DNA from: Metridium senile
Lineage: Eukaryota; Cnidaria; Anthozoa; Actiniaria; Metridiidae
Reading direction: 5' to 3'
Length of the DNA stretch: 64,000 bases
Assembly: GCA_949775045.1 (NCBI GenBank)
Contig: OX459110.1
Coordinates: 1,484,501 to 1,548,500 of the forward strand
The notes below the pieces were generated by a model that saw only the letters and a program-made list of their open reading frames with translations, was not told the origin of the DNA and did no database searches. Made by a program: the position numbers and the translations under genes. How positions within the stretch are numbered: the first letter of the stretch is position 1; each line of letters starts with the position of its first letter. This document shows positions 12,979 through 23,461 of the stretch, in pieces.

Positions 12979-13083
12979 CCAATAAATAATTTCAATACAT
13001 TTACAGGCTCATAGTAAGCTAGCGTAGAGCCGATTTAATTTATAAATAGATTAAAACAGTTAATCAACACTTTTAGATATAAG

Positions 13084-13440
13084 TTATAATATTTTCCATT
13101 TTAGTTTTCTTCTCTGTATCGTTTTTGATTCTTTCTTCCTTAACTGATTACAGTTTTGCTTTCTTGGTATGGTTTGATGATAAATGATGTCAGTTTTATG
13201 TTGTTGTTTTTGTTTTTGTTGTTGTTGTGACGTTTTGAAGCAAGCCTTTGAACTTTTTGCCGATTCATTCTCTTGATAATTCATCACTTTGACTTTTGGT
13301 TGTAATTTAGCTTCTTGTAGATATTTTCTCCTTTCATCATAATCCAATAAATGCACATCAGTAAGATGATTTGATAGTTTTACAAGATTTTTTTCACCGC
13401 ATCCAGGAATCGGACAATCACGGCAGACTCTGTTGACCAT
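13084..13440 (-). CDS. Small C2H2-type zinc-finger protein (118 aa), copy 1
   Basis: The N terminus carries a C2H2-like finger: C9-x4-C14-x10-H25-x4-H30, preceded by a further Cys at 6. A conserved-looking LLDYDERRKYLQEAKL segment follows, then a Gln/Lys-rich low-complexity stretch (about 69-80) and a strongly basic C terminus. Finger plus basic tail suggests nucleic-acid binding. I cannot assign it to a named family, though similar single-finger proteins occur next to mobile elements in aquatic animals (recollection, not checked). The start is the first ATG, just before the finger. An identical copy is at 14416-14772, and the two copies face each other across the 820-bp spacer. Confidence 0.6.
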   Translation of the reverse strand: MVNRVCRDCPIPGCGEKNLVKLSNHLTDVHLLDYDERRKYLQEAKLQPKVKVMNYQENESAKSSKACFKTSQQQQKQKQQHKTDIIYHQTIPRKQNCNQLRKKESKTIQRRKLKWKIL

Positions 13441-13517
13441 GTTTACAACTGGAGGTTCTAACGCAGAATAATAACTTTGTTAAAGTTTTATATTTTTATA
13501 GAAAACTTTTACAAGGA

Positions 13518-14337
13518 CTATATTGGTGTCTTTTAAAACTGATTTTTGAACAACTTTGAACTTGAAAATACCATATTTTATATCGCAATATCAATGTCAA
13601 TACATCGATGTACAATTTACGATTTGTGGACCTCAAAAGTTTGAAAGTTAAAGCGTTGTTTTAAGGACTTTATTATCACCAAGTGACAGTGGTTTCTAAA
13701 GAACTCTATGGCGGCTTATGGCTATATCGGACTCTTTTTCATGTCCTTTTTTTGAACAACTTTGGACTTCAAATTAACTTTTATTCTATCGCCATACGAA
13801 AGTTAAAACGTCAATCTACTGTTTACGATTTGTGGAAAAAGTGGAACATCGATAACAAAAGAAATATTTCAAGAATAAATAAAAGGTACATACATTTCTT
13901 TGTAATTTTTGTGTCTATTTCTGAATGAAACTAACTCGGCCAAATGGTCAATGCGCATGCGCGGCGCCATGCTGTATTAGATTTCTGGAAATGCTTATTC
14001 ATTTTGGCCCGTTCGCGCATGATCAAAGATAAATGTACTTTCTCTTAAAATACGATAACAAGATAAACAACAACAACATGAACCTGACATTTTATGGTAT
14101 TACTAATGCTAACTTCGTTATGCTAAATCAAAATCAAAGCATATTTCATTTGATCGATAATCAACGATAAATCGTTTATTTTATCAATAAATTCATTATC
14201 AAGCTTGAAATGTGATTAGGGGTGATTTAGGAGTGAAAATAGCTATGCCAGTTAGTTGTCCGGTTTGACCCGAATGTCCTTGATATGTCCTGAATGTCCT
14301 TAAATGTCCTTTCTGTCCTTTGCCCAGTGTCCTTTTT
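13518..14337. other. Unique spacer at the centre of the palindrome
   Basis: Non-inverted 820 bp between the divergent 118-aa genes, so any shared promoter for them would be here. It contains TTAGATTTCTGGAAATG (13977-13993), close to the right terminus of the composite element, and GC-rich ATGCGCATGCGCGGCGCC (about 13951-13968). The 81-aa frame at 13683-13928 has no recognisable features and is not called. Confidence 0.6.
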
Positions 14338-14343
14338 GTCCTT
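14277..14343. repeat. ~10-bp minisatellite (AATGTCCTTG)n
   Basis: Six to seven units built on TGTCCTT, ending at the start of the right arm and 75 bp upstream of the right copy of the 118-aa gene. Confidence 0.75.
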
Positions 14344-14415
14344 GTAAAAGTTTTCTATAAAAATATAAAACTTTAACAAAGTTATTATTCTGCGTTAGAA
14401 CCTCCAGTTGTAAAC

Positions 14416-14772
14416 ATGGTCAACAGAGTCTGCCGTGATTGTCCGATTCCTGGATGCGGTGAAAAAAATCTTGTAAAACTATCAAATCATCTTACTGATG
14501 TGCATTTATTGGATTATGATGAAAGGAGAAAATATCTACAAGAAGCTAAATTACAACCAAAAGTCAAAGTGATGAATTATCAAGAGAATGAATCGGCAAA
14601 AAGTTCAAAGGCTTGCTTCAAAACGTCACAACAACAACAAAAACAAAAACAACAACATAAAACTGACATCATTTATCATCAAACCATACCAAGAAAGCAA
14701 AACTGTAATCAGTTAAGGAAGAAAGAATCAAAAACGATACAGAGAAGAAAACTAAAATGGAAAATATTATAA
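14416..14772 (+). CDS. Small C2H2-type zinc-finger protein (118 aa), copy 2
   Basis: Identical in protein sequence to the minus-strand gene at 13084-13440: finger C9-x4-C14-x10-H25-x4-H30, Gln-rich middle, basic tail. It is divergent from its twin and convergent with the 180-aa gene at 15342-15884. Function is inferred only as nucleic-acid binding. Confidence 0.6.
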   Translation: MVNRVCRDCPIPGCGEKNLVKLSNHLTDVHLLDYDERRKYLQEAKLQPKVKVMNYQENESAKSSKACFKTSQQQQKQKQQHKTDIIYHQTIPRKQNCNQLRKKESKTIQRRKLKWKIL

Positions 14773-14879
14773 CTTATATCTAAAAGTGTTGATTAACTGT
14801 TTTAATCTATTTATAAATTAAATCGGCTCTACGCTAGCTTACTATGAGCCTGTAAATGTATTGAAATTATTTATTGGTC

Positions 14880-15022
14880 ATCAGGTCGATGACAGGTCGA
14901 TGACAGGTCGATGTCGGGTCGATGTCGGGTCGATGACAGGTCGATGTTAGGTCGATGTCAGGTCGATGTCACGTCGATGACAGGTCGATGTCAGGTCGAT
15001 GTCCGGTCGATGTTAGGCCGAT
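14880..15022. repeat. 11-bp minisatellite, right-arm copy
   Basis: Mirror of 12836-12978, about 12 units of CAGGTCGATGT. Confidence 0.9.
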
Positions 15023-15341
15023 GAAGTAAAGGCTAGCCGTGAAGTTGACTTTTACTTTGAAGTTGTTGACCACCTGTGTCAGTCGGTATTTGTTTTAAGT
15101 AAATAACAGTAACCGTCTACCATGCATTATGTTGTAAACTGAAAAACACACTTTTTTGTAAATAAATCGTCGTAATTCAAACTTAAGTTTAGTAAAACTA
15201 TTGAGCAAAATAAAATTAAATGATAAACTTGTTATTAAAAGGAATGTAGTTATATTTTATCCATACACAATCAAATGCAAGTGTTTTAATTTTTAAAAAA
15301 AAGTGGTTTATTGAATAATTCAAGTATCAAATATAAATAGT

Positions 15342-15884
15342 TTACAAAATTTCCATGTTTTCTTCTTCAATTTTCAACTTTTCTATAGGATAAACTATCG
15401 TTGAAGCTTTTGTTAATGTTTTTCGTCTAGTGTTTATCTTTAAGCTTATCTGTAATACAGTCAAAATTTGATTCACTCTTGTGTCACTGTGATTGGCTAA
15501 ACAGTCAATTTGATAAAAGTTCAAGTAGACTGTTGTTCTAGGCAGTTTGTAAAGTTCTTTAATGTAATTGCGCCATGAAGGGTGGATGTTGATGTCTAAT
15601 ATATGGGCGACTTCTTTAGCTACATTCCATACGTTTTGATTATCCACCACTTGAATGGCTTCGTCGTAGTAATACAACCACGCATCTTCTTCTCTGTTCC
15701 AAAACGACATACATAAATGATCTCTTTGACTTGGCCAGTTAAATTCACATCCTTCACATTTGATGGACTTCCATATTGCTTCGTCACACAATGAGGCATA
15801 CGACAGATTCAAGATGGATGATATCAATTCCACAAGAAAAGTACTTTCTACGAGTTCAACTTCGTCAACTTGTATGGATGCCAT
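15342..15884 (-). CDS. Hypothetical 180-aa CCHC-motif protein, copy 2
   Basis: Protein identical to 11972-12514, with the same C43/C46/H56/C58 cluster and AATAAA after the stop. It lies in the right arm, transcribed towards the palindrome centre. Its upstream region is the inverted G-rich minisatellite (15957-16142). Family not recognised. Confidence 0.65.
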   Translation of the reverse strand: MASIQVDEVELVESTFLVELISSILNLSYASLCDEAIWKSIKCEGCEFNWPSQRDHLCMSFWNREEDAWLYYYDEAIQVVDNQNVWNVAKEVAHILDINIHPSWRNYIKELYKLPRTTVYLNFYQIDCLANHSDTRVNQILTVLQISLKINTRRKTLTKASTIVYPIEKLKIEEENMEIL

Positions 15885-15956
15885 TTCTTTGTAAGCTTAG
15901 ATCGTGGCTTGATAATCTACTCGGAAATAAGCTTCGTTTATAAATATTTCTCGAAT

Positions 15957-16142
15957 GCACCCCGAATGCTCACCGATGGCACCCCGAATGCACCCCGATT
16001 CGCTCCCCGAATGCATCCCGAATACACCCCGAATGCTCCCCGAATGCACGCCCGAATGCACTCCGATTTGCACCCCGATGGCAACCCGAATGCACCCCGA
16101 TTCGCACCCCGATTTGCACCCCGATTCGCTCCCCCCTCTACA
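15957..16142. repeat. C-rich minisatellite, right-arm copy
   Basis: Inverted copy of the 11705-11912 array (CACCCCGAATG units). Confidence 0.9.
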
Positions 16143-16401
16143 CCCCCTAGCACCCCGGGGGTATAATTCGGTGCAATATATACTACTTCGAGTATAAGTT
16201 ATATTCATGTATGCAAGTTACGTTTGATTTAGTTTTCTCAATATGACGCACGAAGGAATAAAATTATCGAGAAATAATTGCTATACTTAGTCTGTATTCC
16301 AGCGAAAAATGTGTAATTACTCGGGCTACCCGAAGGGGGGCCCGAGTCTAGGTTTACCTTTTATCCCTATCTATGTATCTATCACGTCGCGTTTTGGAAG
16401 A

Positions 16402-18350
16402 CACAGGAAGCCCAAAAAGCCAAAAGGTGGGGATAACCGCTGAAAAGTTGATAGCTCATATTTCCGATTGTTTTGATCGCTCTGCTCTGAATCCGAAATA
16501 TACGAAAGTTAATCTATATTGTGAACATTTAGGCTTTTTAGCTATCACATTGAATCATTATTTCAACAATGAAAGCTATTGGAAGTTTTATAGTATTTTG
16601 TTTTGGACGGCATACACTGGCATCTGCTCGAGTCTGGTCAAATTAGCTGCTTTGATTGTGTTCGCATCGTTGCCAACTTTATCATATTTTGAGAGAAAAA
16701 CGTGCTTAAAACGACTTCATGATGATCGAAAATCATAACCTGCAGTGGAAAGACAAAAGAATAATCTGTCACATGAAGACGAGTTGAAGTCATTTTCTGC
16801 AACTTAAGAAACAAGAAAGAAAGCCATGTCGACACACCATCTTTGTGACAAGTAAGAACTAGCAATGGAGAAAAATGTTCAAACTGATCATAACAAAATG
16901 AGATCGGATCTTTGCTGGACATTGAGTTATACATTGATATAATTTATAGTACATCTCAAAGTACATGTTTAGTATAAATGAATATTGTGTTAATCTTTAA
17001 TACTCTGTTGTTAGAATTTGGTCGACTTTTGCATCCGAATTAAACAAATTGCACGATATTACTCATTGAACTTCTCCTAGATGTATTGTTATGTCATATT
17101 CTGCTATATTGTATGACTCGGACGCTTTCTACACATGTTTTCATTTGTTTCTAGCGTTTAATTCGTACAAAATACGACTATGTTGAAATCTAATTACGCA
17201 TGCAAATTCAAAGGTCATTCATTGTCACACAATACCTTGCGTTACTCGTATTTTAAAAGAGATACACCACAAACGATAGTTTAGCTTCGTTAATTTATTT
17301 TTCAAAAATATTGCTAATAAAAACATTTAAAAACTATATATAGATGTGACAAGAGAAAGGAACCGAACTTAGTTAAAAAAAATAAACAAATTATAGAAAT
17401 ATAACATGCATAAATTAAAAATAGTAACAAATGCAGCAAAAATGTTAAGCTAATCAAGAGGTACTGTAAAAAAAACTATTTAAAAAGTTTATTATTATTA
17501 TTATTATTATCATTATAATTAATATTTGCAAATAATTTGATAATTTATCATTAAAATAACCTAAAATAACTCATAAGTGATTATTTTTTTATTTTTGTGC
17601 ACATTTTGTTAACATTAATCAGCCAATTTAGTTCTTCACATTTTCCTATTAGTGTCTCAGGATAGCTTTGTGTAATATGAAAATATGAAACATTTTTAAT
17701 GCTGTTTTAAAATACCAACCAATGAAATTAAAACACCAAGCGGGCTTAAATGTCTAACATAAAAGTCAACTCTGGCTTTGTCGTCTCCTTGGATAATAAC
17801 ATTTTTCCTATTTGTGTCTCAGAATAGGGTGCTATCAGTTTGCTCATGACTAACTGAATTTGCTTCAGCTAGTGTCTAATGTATATATTTATTGTGTATG
17901 ATTATGATACATCATGAATTTCAATCCCTCAATCCCTTTTGCTCTGTAGCCCGAGTAAACGCTCTAAGAGCGTCTAGTTTACCTTGTGTTCAGCATCGCC
18001 TGCTATCGATTGTTTACATGGATCCATCCGTCCCGACCTCTTAAAATGCTCCTGAGATTAAGGGCTTTTTAATGCTGTTTTAGAAGACTTTCCAAGTAAT
18101 AAAACAAGGACGCACATAAACAGTAAAAAGTGATGCTTTTTTAGTTTTAAAATTTTCCATTTTACACCAAAATACCATAAAAAATGACCGATAAATCCTG
18201 CAAAGAAGCTTGTTTCGATCGTCGAGTCGATTGCAATGTTTACAGCTTAGTAGCCTGGTGATTTTACGTGTTATACCGCTGTTTAAAGAATCCGAAGGCT
18301 TCTTAAGCGGGAAATTCAAAATTCAAAGTTTATAGAATGGGCTTCCTGTG
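16402..18350. mobile_element. Possible element with CACAGGAAGCCCA ends
   Basis: CACAGGAAGCCCA at 16402 and its inverse ending TGGGCTTCCTGTG at 18350 resemble the termini of the shorter elements at 58950-59371 and 59912-60151. No target duplication is visible, and the interior (with an ATT microsatellite at about 17491-17511) shows no gene, so these may be ends of different elements. A hairpin CTCGGGC/GGCCCGAG lies just outside at about 16320-16345. Confidence 0.3.
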
Positions 18351-18600
18351 TCCTTTTGAAATTTTCTGTGACCTAAGTGACCTAATTCGTTCGAATTATT
18401 CTATGCCGAGCGTAAGCGGGCGCTTCAATTTTAAATATATCAACAGCACCAGAAGTGCTTGGTACTTCTAAACAAACTTATAGTAGTTTGGTTTTGATAA
18501 ATTGATTTATTTCGATAGAAATTCGATGATAATTCTGGACTGCCAGTAGACCGCTGGTCATAATATCGCGGACGTAAAATGTCCTAGATTTCTGGTAATG

Positions 18601-18798
18601 GACACATCTTTACTGGATGATTGTTGTGCAGTGGAAATTCTAGTAGTGCTGGAAAAAAGTCGTTCTCTTTTTGCTCGTTTAGAGAATTTCGTTTGAAAAA
18701 AGATTTCTCGGTTATTGCGGCCGAGAGAAGGATTCGAATAAGCTTACTTGTTAGTAGAAGAGAGAACTAAGCCAGATGTGAATAGGTTTACTCGTTTT
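18601..18798. repeat. Tandem array of ~1.1-kb units, last segment
   Basis: Resumes the interrupted sub-repeat with GACACATCTTTACTGG and runs through the CGGCCGAGAGAAGGATTCG segment. It matches 4606-4835 and 10098-10330 and ends near ACTCGTTTTATG. Confidence 0.7.
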
Positions 18799-18997
18799 AT
18801 GTCCACTTGAATCGATGCCATATTGCTTCGGTTGAAAATTCGCAATAATCTGTAGCGAACGGTATTGCTTTTATGTCATAATTGATCACGTGACTGTTCG
18901 CTCTCCGATTGCTCTCCTACTCACCGATTGCTCTCCTGCTCTCCAATTGCTCGCCCTGTTTTTTCCCTGCCCTTCAATTGCTCTCTCTATAAAAACT

Positions 18998-19054
18998 TGC
19001 CTCAATAACGGGGTGGCCGTATTAAGCGGGTGGCCGTAAGGCGTGGTTCCATTG
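18998..19054. mobile_element. Solo end of a pogo/Tigger-like MITE
   Basis: ATAACGGGGTGGCCGTATTA and GGTGGCCGTAAGG up to CCATTGTA match the right end of the element at 22-3947. The left half is missing or too diverged to see. Confidence 0.6.
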
Positions 19055-19784
19055 TAGCTATTTTGTTGTAACGTCCGAAACACTGCTAAAAAGCCTATTA
19101 TGTTATGTTATATTATACTATGTAAAAAAATGTTGTAAATCAATGTTGTAAAACACATGTTCTGGCTTCGGGATTCGGGCTACAGCCACAGATGACTGTA
19201 ATATATATCTATTATTGCACAGGCAGCCAAAACAATCCATTTTTACAGTATACATACATACAGTTACTCCGGCGTGATATTCAATCACGGGAGTCCAATG
19301 GATAGCGTGTGTTAATCCATTGGTGGAAAATTATCTTGTCCATCATAGTTTTTCTCAATTAAATTGTCTCGATTCCCGTGATCTGTTCGAGACGTTTCCA
19401 CTTGTCCGGTTTTTCCTCGTTTTGTTTGTCATAATAGTATGGGACAAAATAATAGTACAAATACGTATTTAGTGTTGAAATAAATATATATTTACACATT
19501 TAAAACACGTATCCTCCATGAACATAACGTGTTATTTATGGTTTATCCAAATCAATTTGTTTTTATTAGAGTTTTGAAGTTCCCTTTGCATCAACTGAAA
19601 TACATTCGCATGAGTTAAGCGTGACAGCGTTATTCCTCACTTTCACCTAAATCACGTGTACGTTTACATCACATTCAAAAGCGTAATTTCGCATTATAAT
19701 AAATTTAGATTTGCATAATTTTGTATAGCAATCAAAACTACTTGTGTTGATAAATTTTCTTGAAGGCTTGCAGCAGGAAAAAAG
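19055..19784. other. No gene or repeat recognised
   Basis: AT-rich sequence; I see no exon, RNA gene or clear inverted repeat here. Confidence 0.5.
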
Positions 19785-20081
19785 TTATGATAAATATGAT
19801 GGTGTAGGATTATTAAGAGACTTGTAAGTCTTGAGAATTATAAATTTAATTATTTCATTAACTGGTAGCCAATGCAATTCAATCATGTTTGGTGGTGTGG
19901 TGATGTGGTCATGTTTTCTAAAAAACGATAGTAGACGTGCTGCAACATTTTGTACAGATTGTAGTTTAAAGATGATCAGATGATTGAGAAGACCGTAAAG
20001 GAGGCAGTTGAAATTATCAAAAATATATAAAATAAATTTCCCTGTAGCATTAAGGTCTCTCATTATAATATTACTGGTCAT
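19785..20081 (-). pseudogene. LINE (CR1/L2/Jockey-type) reverse transcriptase fragment
   Basis: The minus-strand frame contains NCLLYGL, KLQSVQNVAARLL, DHITTPPNMIELHWLPV and KTYKSLNNPTPSYLS. These match the C-terminal thumb region of non-LTR retrotransposon reverse transcriptases (LQRVQNSAARLV ... LHWLPV ... YKALNGLAPSYL in the family). The catalytic YADD box is absent and a stop follows SYLS. It is a dead 5'-truncated copy upstream of the TPR-CHAT gene. Confidence 0.75.
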
Positions 20082-20413
20082 GTTTTTTCCAGAAAAGACC
20101 CTCTAGTAAAATATATATCTTGTCGAACACAAATTCGTAGTAATGGTTAAATATATGTATTAGTTTCAATACATTTGATTTATTACAATAAAATAAATTT
20201 GTATCCCTTCTGTCTTGTGTTGCATAAATGACTGCAATTTAAAGATTTAAAGAAACTGGCCACTTTCGTTATACACGCCAATTCTTTGCCAATTGTTCTC
20301 TAATTCAGAATATCTGTACTTAAAAAATATCGTGTTATTATGTATATTCTATATATAATTTATTATGAGTTATTATGTGTGCAAAGAATCCCATGTTTTT
20401 AAAAATGTATTTT

Positions 20414-20431
20414 CTGTTTTTCTTTAGTAAG
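20414..20431 (+). promoter_or_regulatory. Probable 3' splice site of a 5'-UTR exon of the TPR-CHAT gene
   Basis: A pyrimidine-rich stretch ends in CTTTAG. All three frames downstream of it have a stop before the ATG at 20489. The piece would therefore be untranslated leader, which supports 20489 as the start codon. Confidence 0.4.
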
Positions 20432-20488
20432 AACTCAAACAACCAAGTTATATACTGGCATTCTGATTGCAATTAAACTACAAGCATA

Positions 20489-22700
20489 ATGGAGATGGAG
20501 AAAGTCATGCTCTTCATTAGAGTTTGTGTGCTGTATGCATGTAATGGTTTCCTAACTGTTTTGACAAATGAAGAACTAATCTGCCTATTGGAAGAATGCT
20601 TGGTGATGGCCCTTTTCCTACGTGACAACAAAACTGAGATAATGATTTATGTACAACTAGGAAATGCCTATAAGTCATTAGGCAAACACCACGATGCAAT
20701 CAAATATTACAAACAGCTTCTTAGCATAGTTACAAAGATAGGTTACAAACAGGGAGAAGGAAGTACTTACAGAAGCTTAGGAATTGCCTATCAGTTATTA
20801 GGTAATTACAACGAGGCAATTCAATATCACGAAAAGAGTCTTAGCGTCGTCACTGAGATAGGTGACAGACAGGGAGAAGGAAGTGCTTACGGAAACTTGG
20901 GAGCTGCCTACGAGTCATTAGGCAAATACCACGAGGCAATCAAATATTACACAAAATGCCTTAACATCACTACGGAGATAGGTGACAGAACGGGAGAAGG
21001 AAGTGTTTACGGAAACTTAGGAAATGTCTATCAATCATTAGGCAAATACCACAAGGCAATTAAATATCACGAAAAGCATCTTAGCATCTCTACAGAGATA
21101 GGTAACAGACAGAGAGAAGGAAGTGCTTACGAAAAATTAGGAAACGCTTATCAGTTATTAGGCAAATACGACGAGGCAATTAAATATTACACAAAATGTC
21201 TTAACATCGCTACGGAGATAGGTGACAGAGAGGAAGGAGGAAGTGCTTACGGAAACTTAGGAAATGTCTACGAGTCATTAGGCAAATATCACGAGGCAAT
21301 CAAATATTACACAAAATGCCTTAACATCGCTACGGAGATAGTTGACAGACAGGGAGAAGGAATTGCTTACGGAAAATTAGGAAATGCTTATCAGTTATTA
21401 GGCAAATACCACGAGGCAATTGAATACCACGAAAAGAGTCTTAGCATCTCTACGGAGATAGGTGACAGAAAGGGAGAAGGAAGTGCTTATGGAATATTAG
21501 GAAATGCTTATCAGTTATTAGGCAAATACCACGAGGCAATTAAATATCACGAAAAGCATCTTAGCATCTCTACGGAGGTAGGTGACAGACAGGGAGAAGG
21601 AAGTGCTTATGGAAAATTAGGAAATGCTTATCTGTTATTAAGCAAATACCACGAGGCAATTGAATATTACGAAAAGTATCTTAGTATCGTTACGGAAATA
21701 GGTGATAGAAAGGGAGAAGGAAGAGCTTACGGAAACTTAGGAGTTGCCAACGAGTCATTAGGCAAATACCACGAGGCAAGTGAATATCACGAAAAGAGTG
21801 TTAGCATCGCCACGGAGATAGGTGACAGACAGGGAGAAGGAGGTGCTTATACAAACTTAGGAAATGCTTATCAGAAATTAGGCAAATACCAAGAGGCAAG
21901 TGAATATCACGAAAAGAGTCTTAGCATCGCCACGGAGATAGGTGACAGACAGGGAGAAGGAGGTGCTTATGCAAACTTAGGAAATGCTTATCAGTTATTA
22001 GGCAAATACCACGAGGCAATTAAATATCACACACAATCTCTTAGCATCGCTACGGAGATAGGTAACAGAAGGGGAGAAGGGAGTGCTTACGGAAGTTTAG
22101 GAGAAACCTATCGATCATTAGGCAAATACCACGAGGCAATTGAATATTTCACAAAAGGGCTTAGCATAGCTACAGAGACAGGTGATAGAAAGCGAGAAGG
22201 GAATGCTTACGGAGAATTAGGAAATGTCTATCACACATTAGGCAAATACCAAGAGGCAATTAAATATAACGAAAAGCAGCTTAGCATCGCTACAGAGATA
22301 GGTAACAGACAGCAAGAAGGGAGTGCTTACGGAAGTTTGGGAACAGTCTACCAATCATTAGGCAAATACCACGAGGCAAAAAAATGTCACGAAAAGTATC
22401 TTAGTATCGTCATGGAAATAGGTAACAGAAGGGGAGAAGGAAGTGCTTACGGAAGTCTAGGAGTAACCTATGAATCATTAGGCAAGTACCACGAGGCAAT
22501 TAAATGTCATGAAAAGCATCTTATCATCGCTACAGAGTTAGGTAACAGACCGGGAGAAGGGAGGGTTTACGGAAGTTTAGGAAACGTCTGTCAATCATTA
22601 GGCAAATACCACGAAGCAATTAAATATTACGAAAAGGGTCTTAGTATCGCTACAGAGATAGGTGACAGACTTGAGGAAGGAGCATCACATCATAATATTG
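20489..22700 (+). CDS. TPR-CHAT protein, exon 1 (TPR array)
   Basis: Coding exon 1 of a three-exon gene (20489-22700, 24938-25839, 26383-27021; 3753 nt including the stop, 1250 aa). After about 50 N-terminal residues containing a half repeat come 17 tandem 40-residue TPR units. The consensus is roughly YGNLGNAYQSLGKYHEAI then KYHEKSLSIATEIGDRQGEG, encoded with an exact 120-bp DNA period from about 20645 to 22684. TPRs are helical protein-binding scaffolds. With the C-terminal CHAT domain this matches the TPR-CHAT proteins (often named TTC28-like) expanded in corals and anemones, thought to act as cytosolic sensors or protease-type effectors. The donor is G|GTACGT at 22701, splitting a Gly codon. 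TAA at 20474 is in frame upstream, so the start is reasonable. The high similarity between units implies recent internal duplication. Confidence 0.9.
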
Positions 22701-23461
22701 GTACGTCTTACAATGTCATTGATATCATACTTTTCTTATACTGTAAGATTAAACTGCAGCAGTTTGTTTTTAAAGCAGAGCATTGTTGGACATTAATTTT
22801 GATCACGTGATAACCTTGCTCCACCCTCTGCCAACCATTTAATAACATAGTGCCATTGATCAAACAATACACTTGTATACACGGAAACTCTATAGCAGCT
22901 TCCCGCAAAGGACTTTTTGGTATATACGTAAGGCGCTGAAATGTCATAAATAAATTTCTTTCTGTGGAAAAAACGTGCTTTTCTGCAGGACATGACGTGT
23001 ATGCTGAAAATCAACATAGGTAGCCAGTAAAATTGGTTTTTTCATCTATTTACCTGAGTACTCCTCTGCTCATTTTCCTCTAGTATTGTCTTCTCCTACA
23101 CGTGTCATGTTAATCAATCAAACCTTATTTTTATAAACAATGCAACTGAAGGGTAAAAGCGCAGTCACGTGGCATATTGACCTGTATTAATTCAGACAAA
23201 CAGGATACATATAATATCATACTCATACACAAGATATATAAGTTCAACATATATGATTACATACAATTTACAAATATATTATATAATGGCTAAAAATATA
23301 ACTAAAAATTATAATCCTAATCCTAAATTCAATATATACTCAATACGCTTTCCCTTATTTCGTTAGAATAACCACAGAACAATAGAGTAATGGACACACA
23401 TCTCATTTCTATTTAAGAAAAAAGTTTAAAAACATTGCATGAAAAAATTAATCTATTTTAA

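Larger units (their letters stand above)
11651..13517 (+). repeat. Left arm of the two-gene palindrome
   Basis: About 1.87 kb, repeated inverted at 14338-16194. It contains, in order, a G-rich ~11-bp minisatellite, the 180-aa gene, an 11-bp TCGA-containing minisatellite and the convergent 118-aa gene. Arms differ by few indels. One is an extra ~11 bp (GGGTGCAGGGG) near 11704 in the left arm. Confidence 0.9.
14338..16194 (-). repeat. Right arm of the two-gene palindrome
   Basis: Inverted copy of 11651-13517 with the same genes and minisatellites. Both encoded proteins are identical to those of the left arm. Confidence 0.9.
11481..18600. mobile_element. 7.1-kb composite element with short TIRs, carrying a palindromic two-gene module
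   Basis: The left end reads CATTACCAGAAATC and the right end GATTTCTGGTAATG; similarity extends to about 22 bp with two mismatches. Related uninterrupted repeats read GACGGACAT then GACACATC, so the insertion lies precisely between these with no clear target duplication. A five-base GACAT/GACAC duplication cannot be excluded, because that motif is already doubled in other copies. Inside are a palindrome (11651-16194) and 2.4 kb of right-hand sequence (16195-18600). No transposase was recognised and the superfamily is unknown. Confidence 0.65.

Noticed and set aside
16373..16738. 121-aa open frame near the right arm of the composite
   Set aside because: It overlaps a transposon-like end (CACAGGAAGCCC at 16402), shows no family motif and has no inverted twin, unlike the two called genes.
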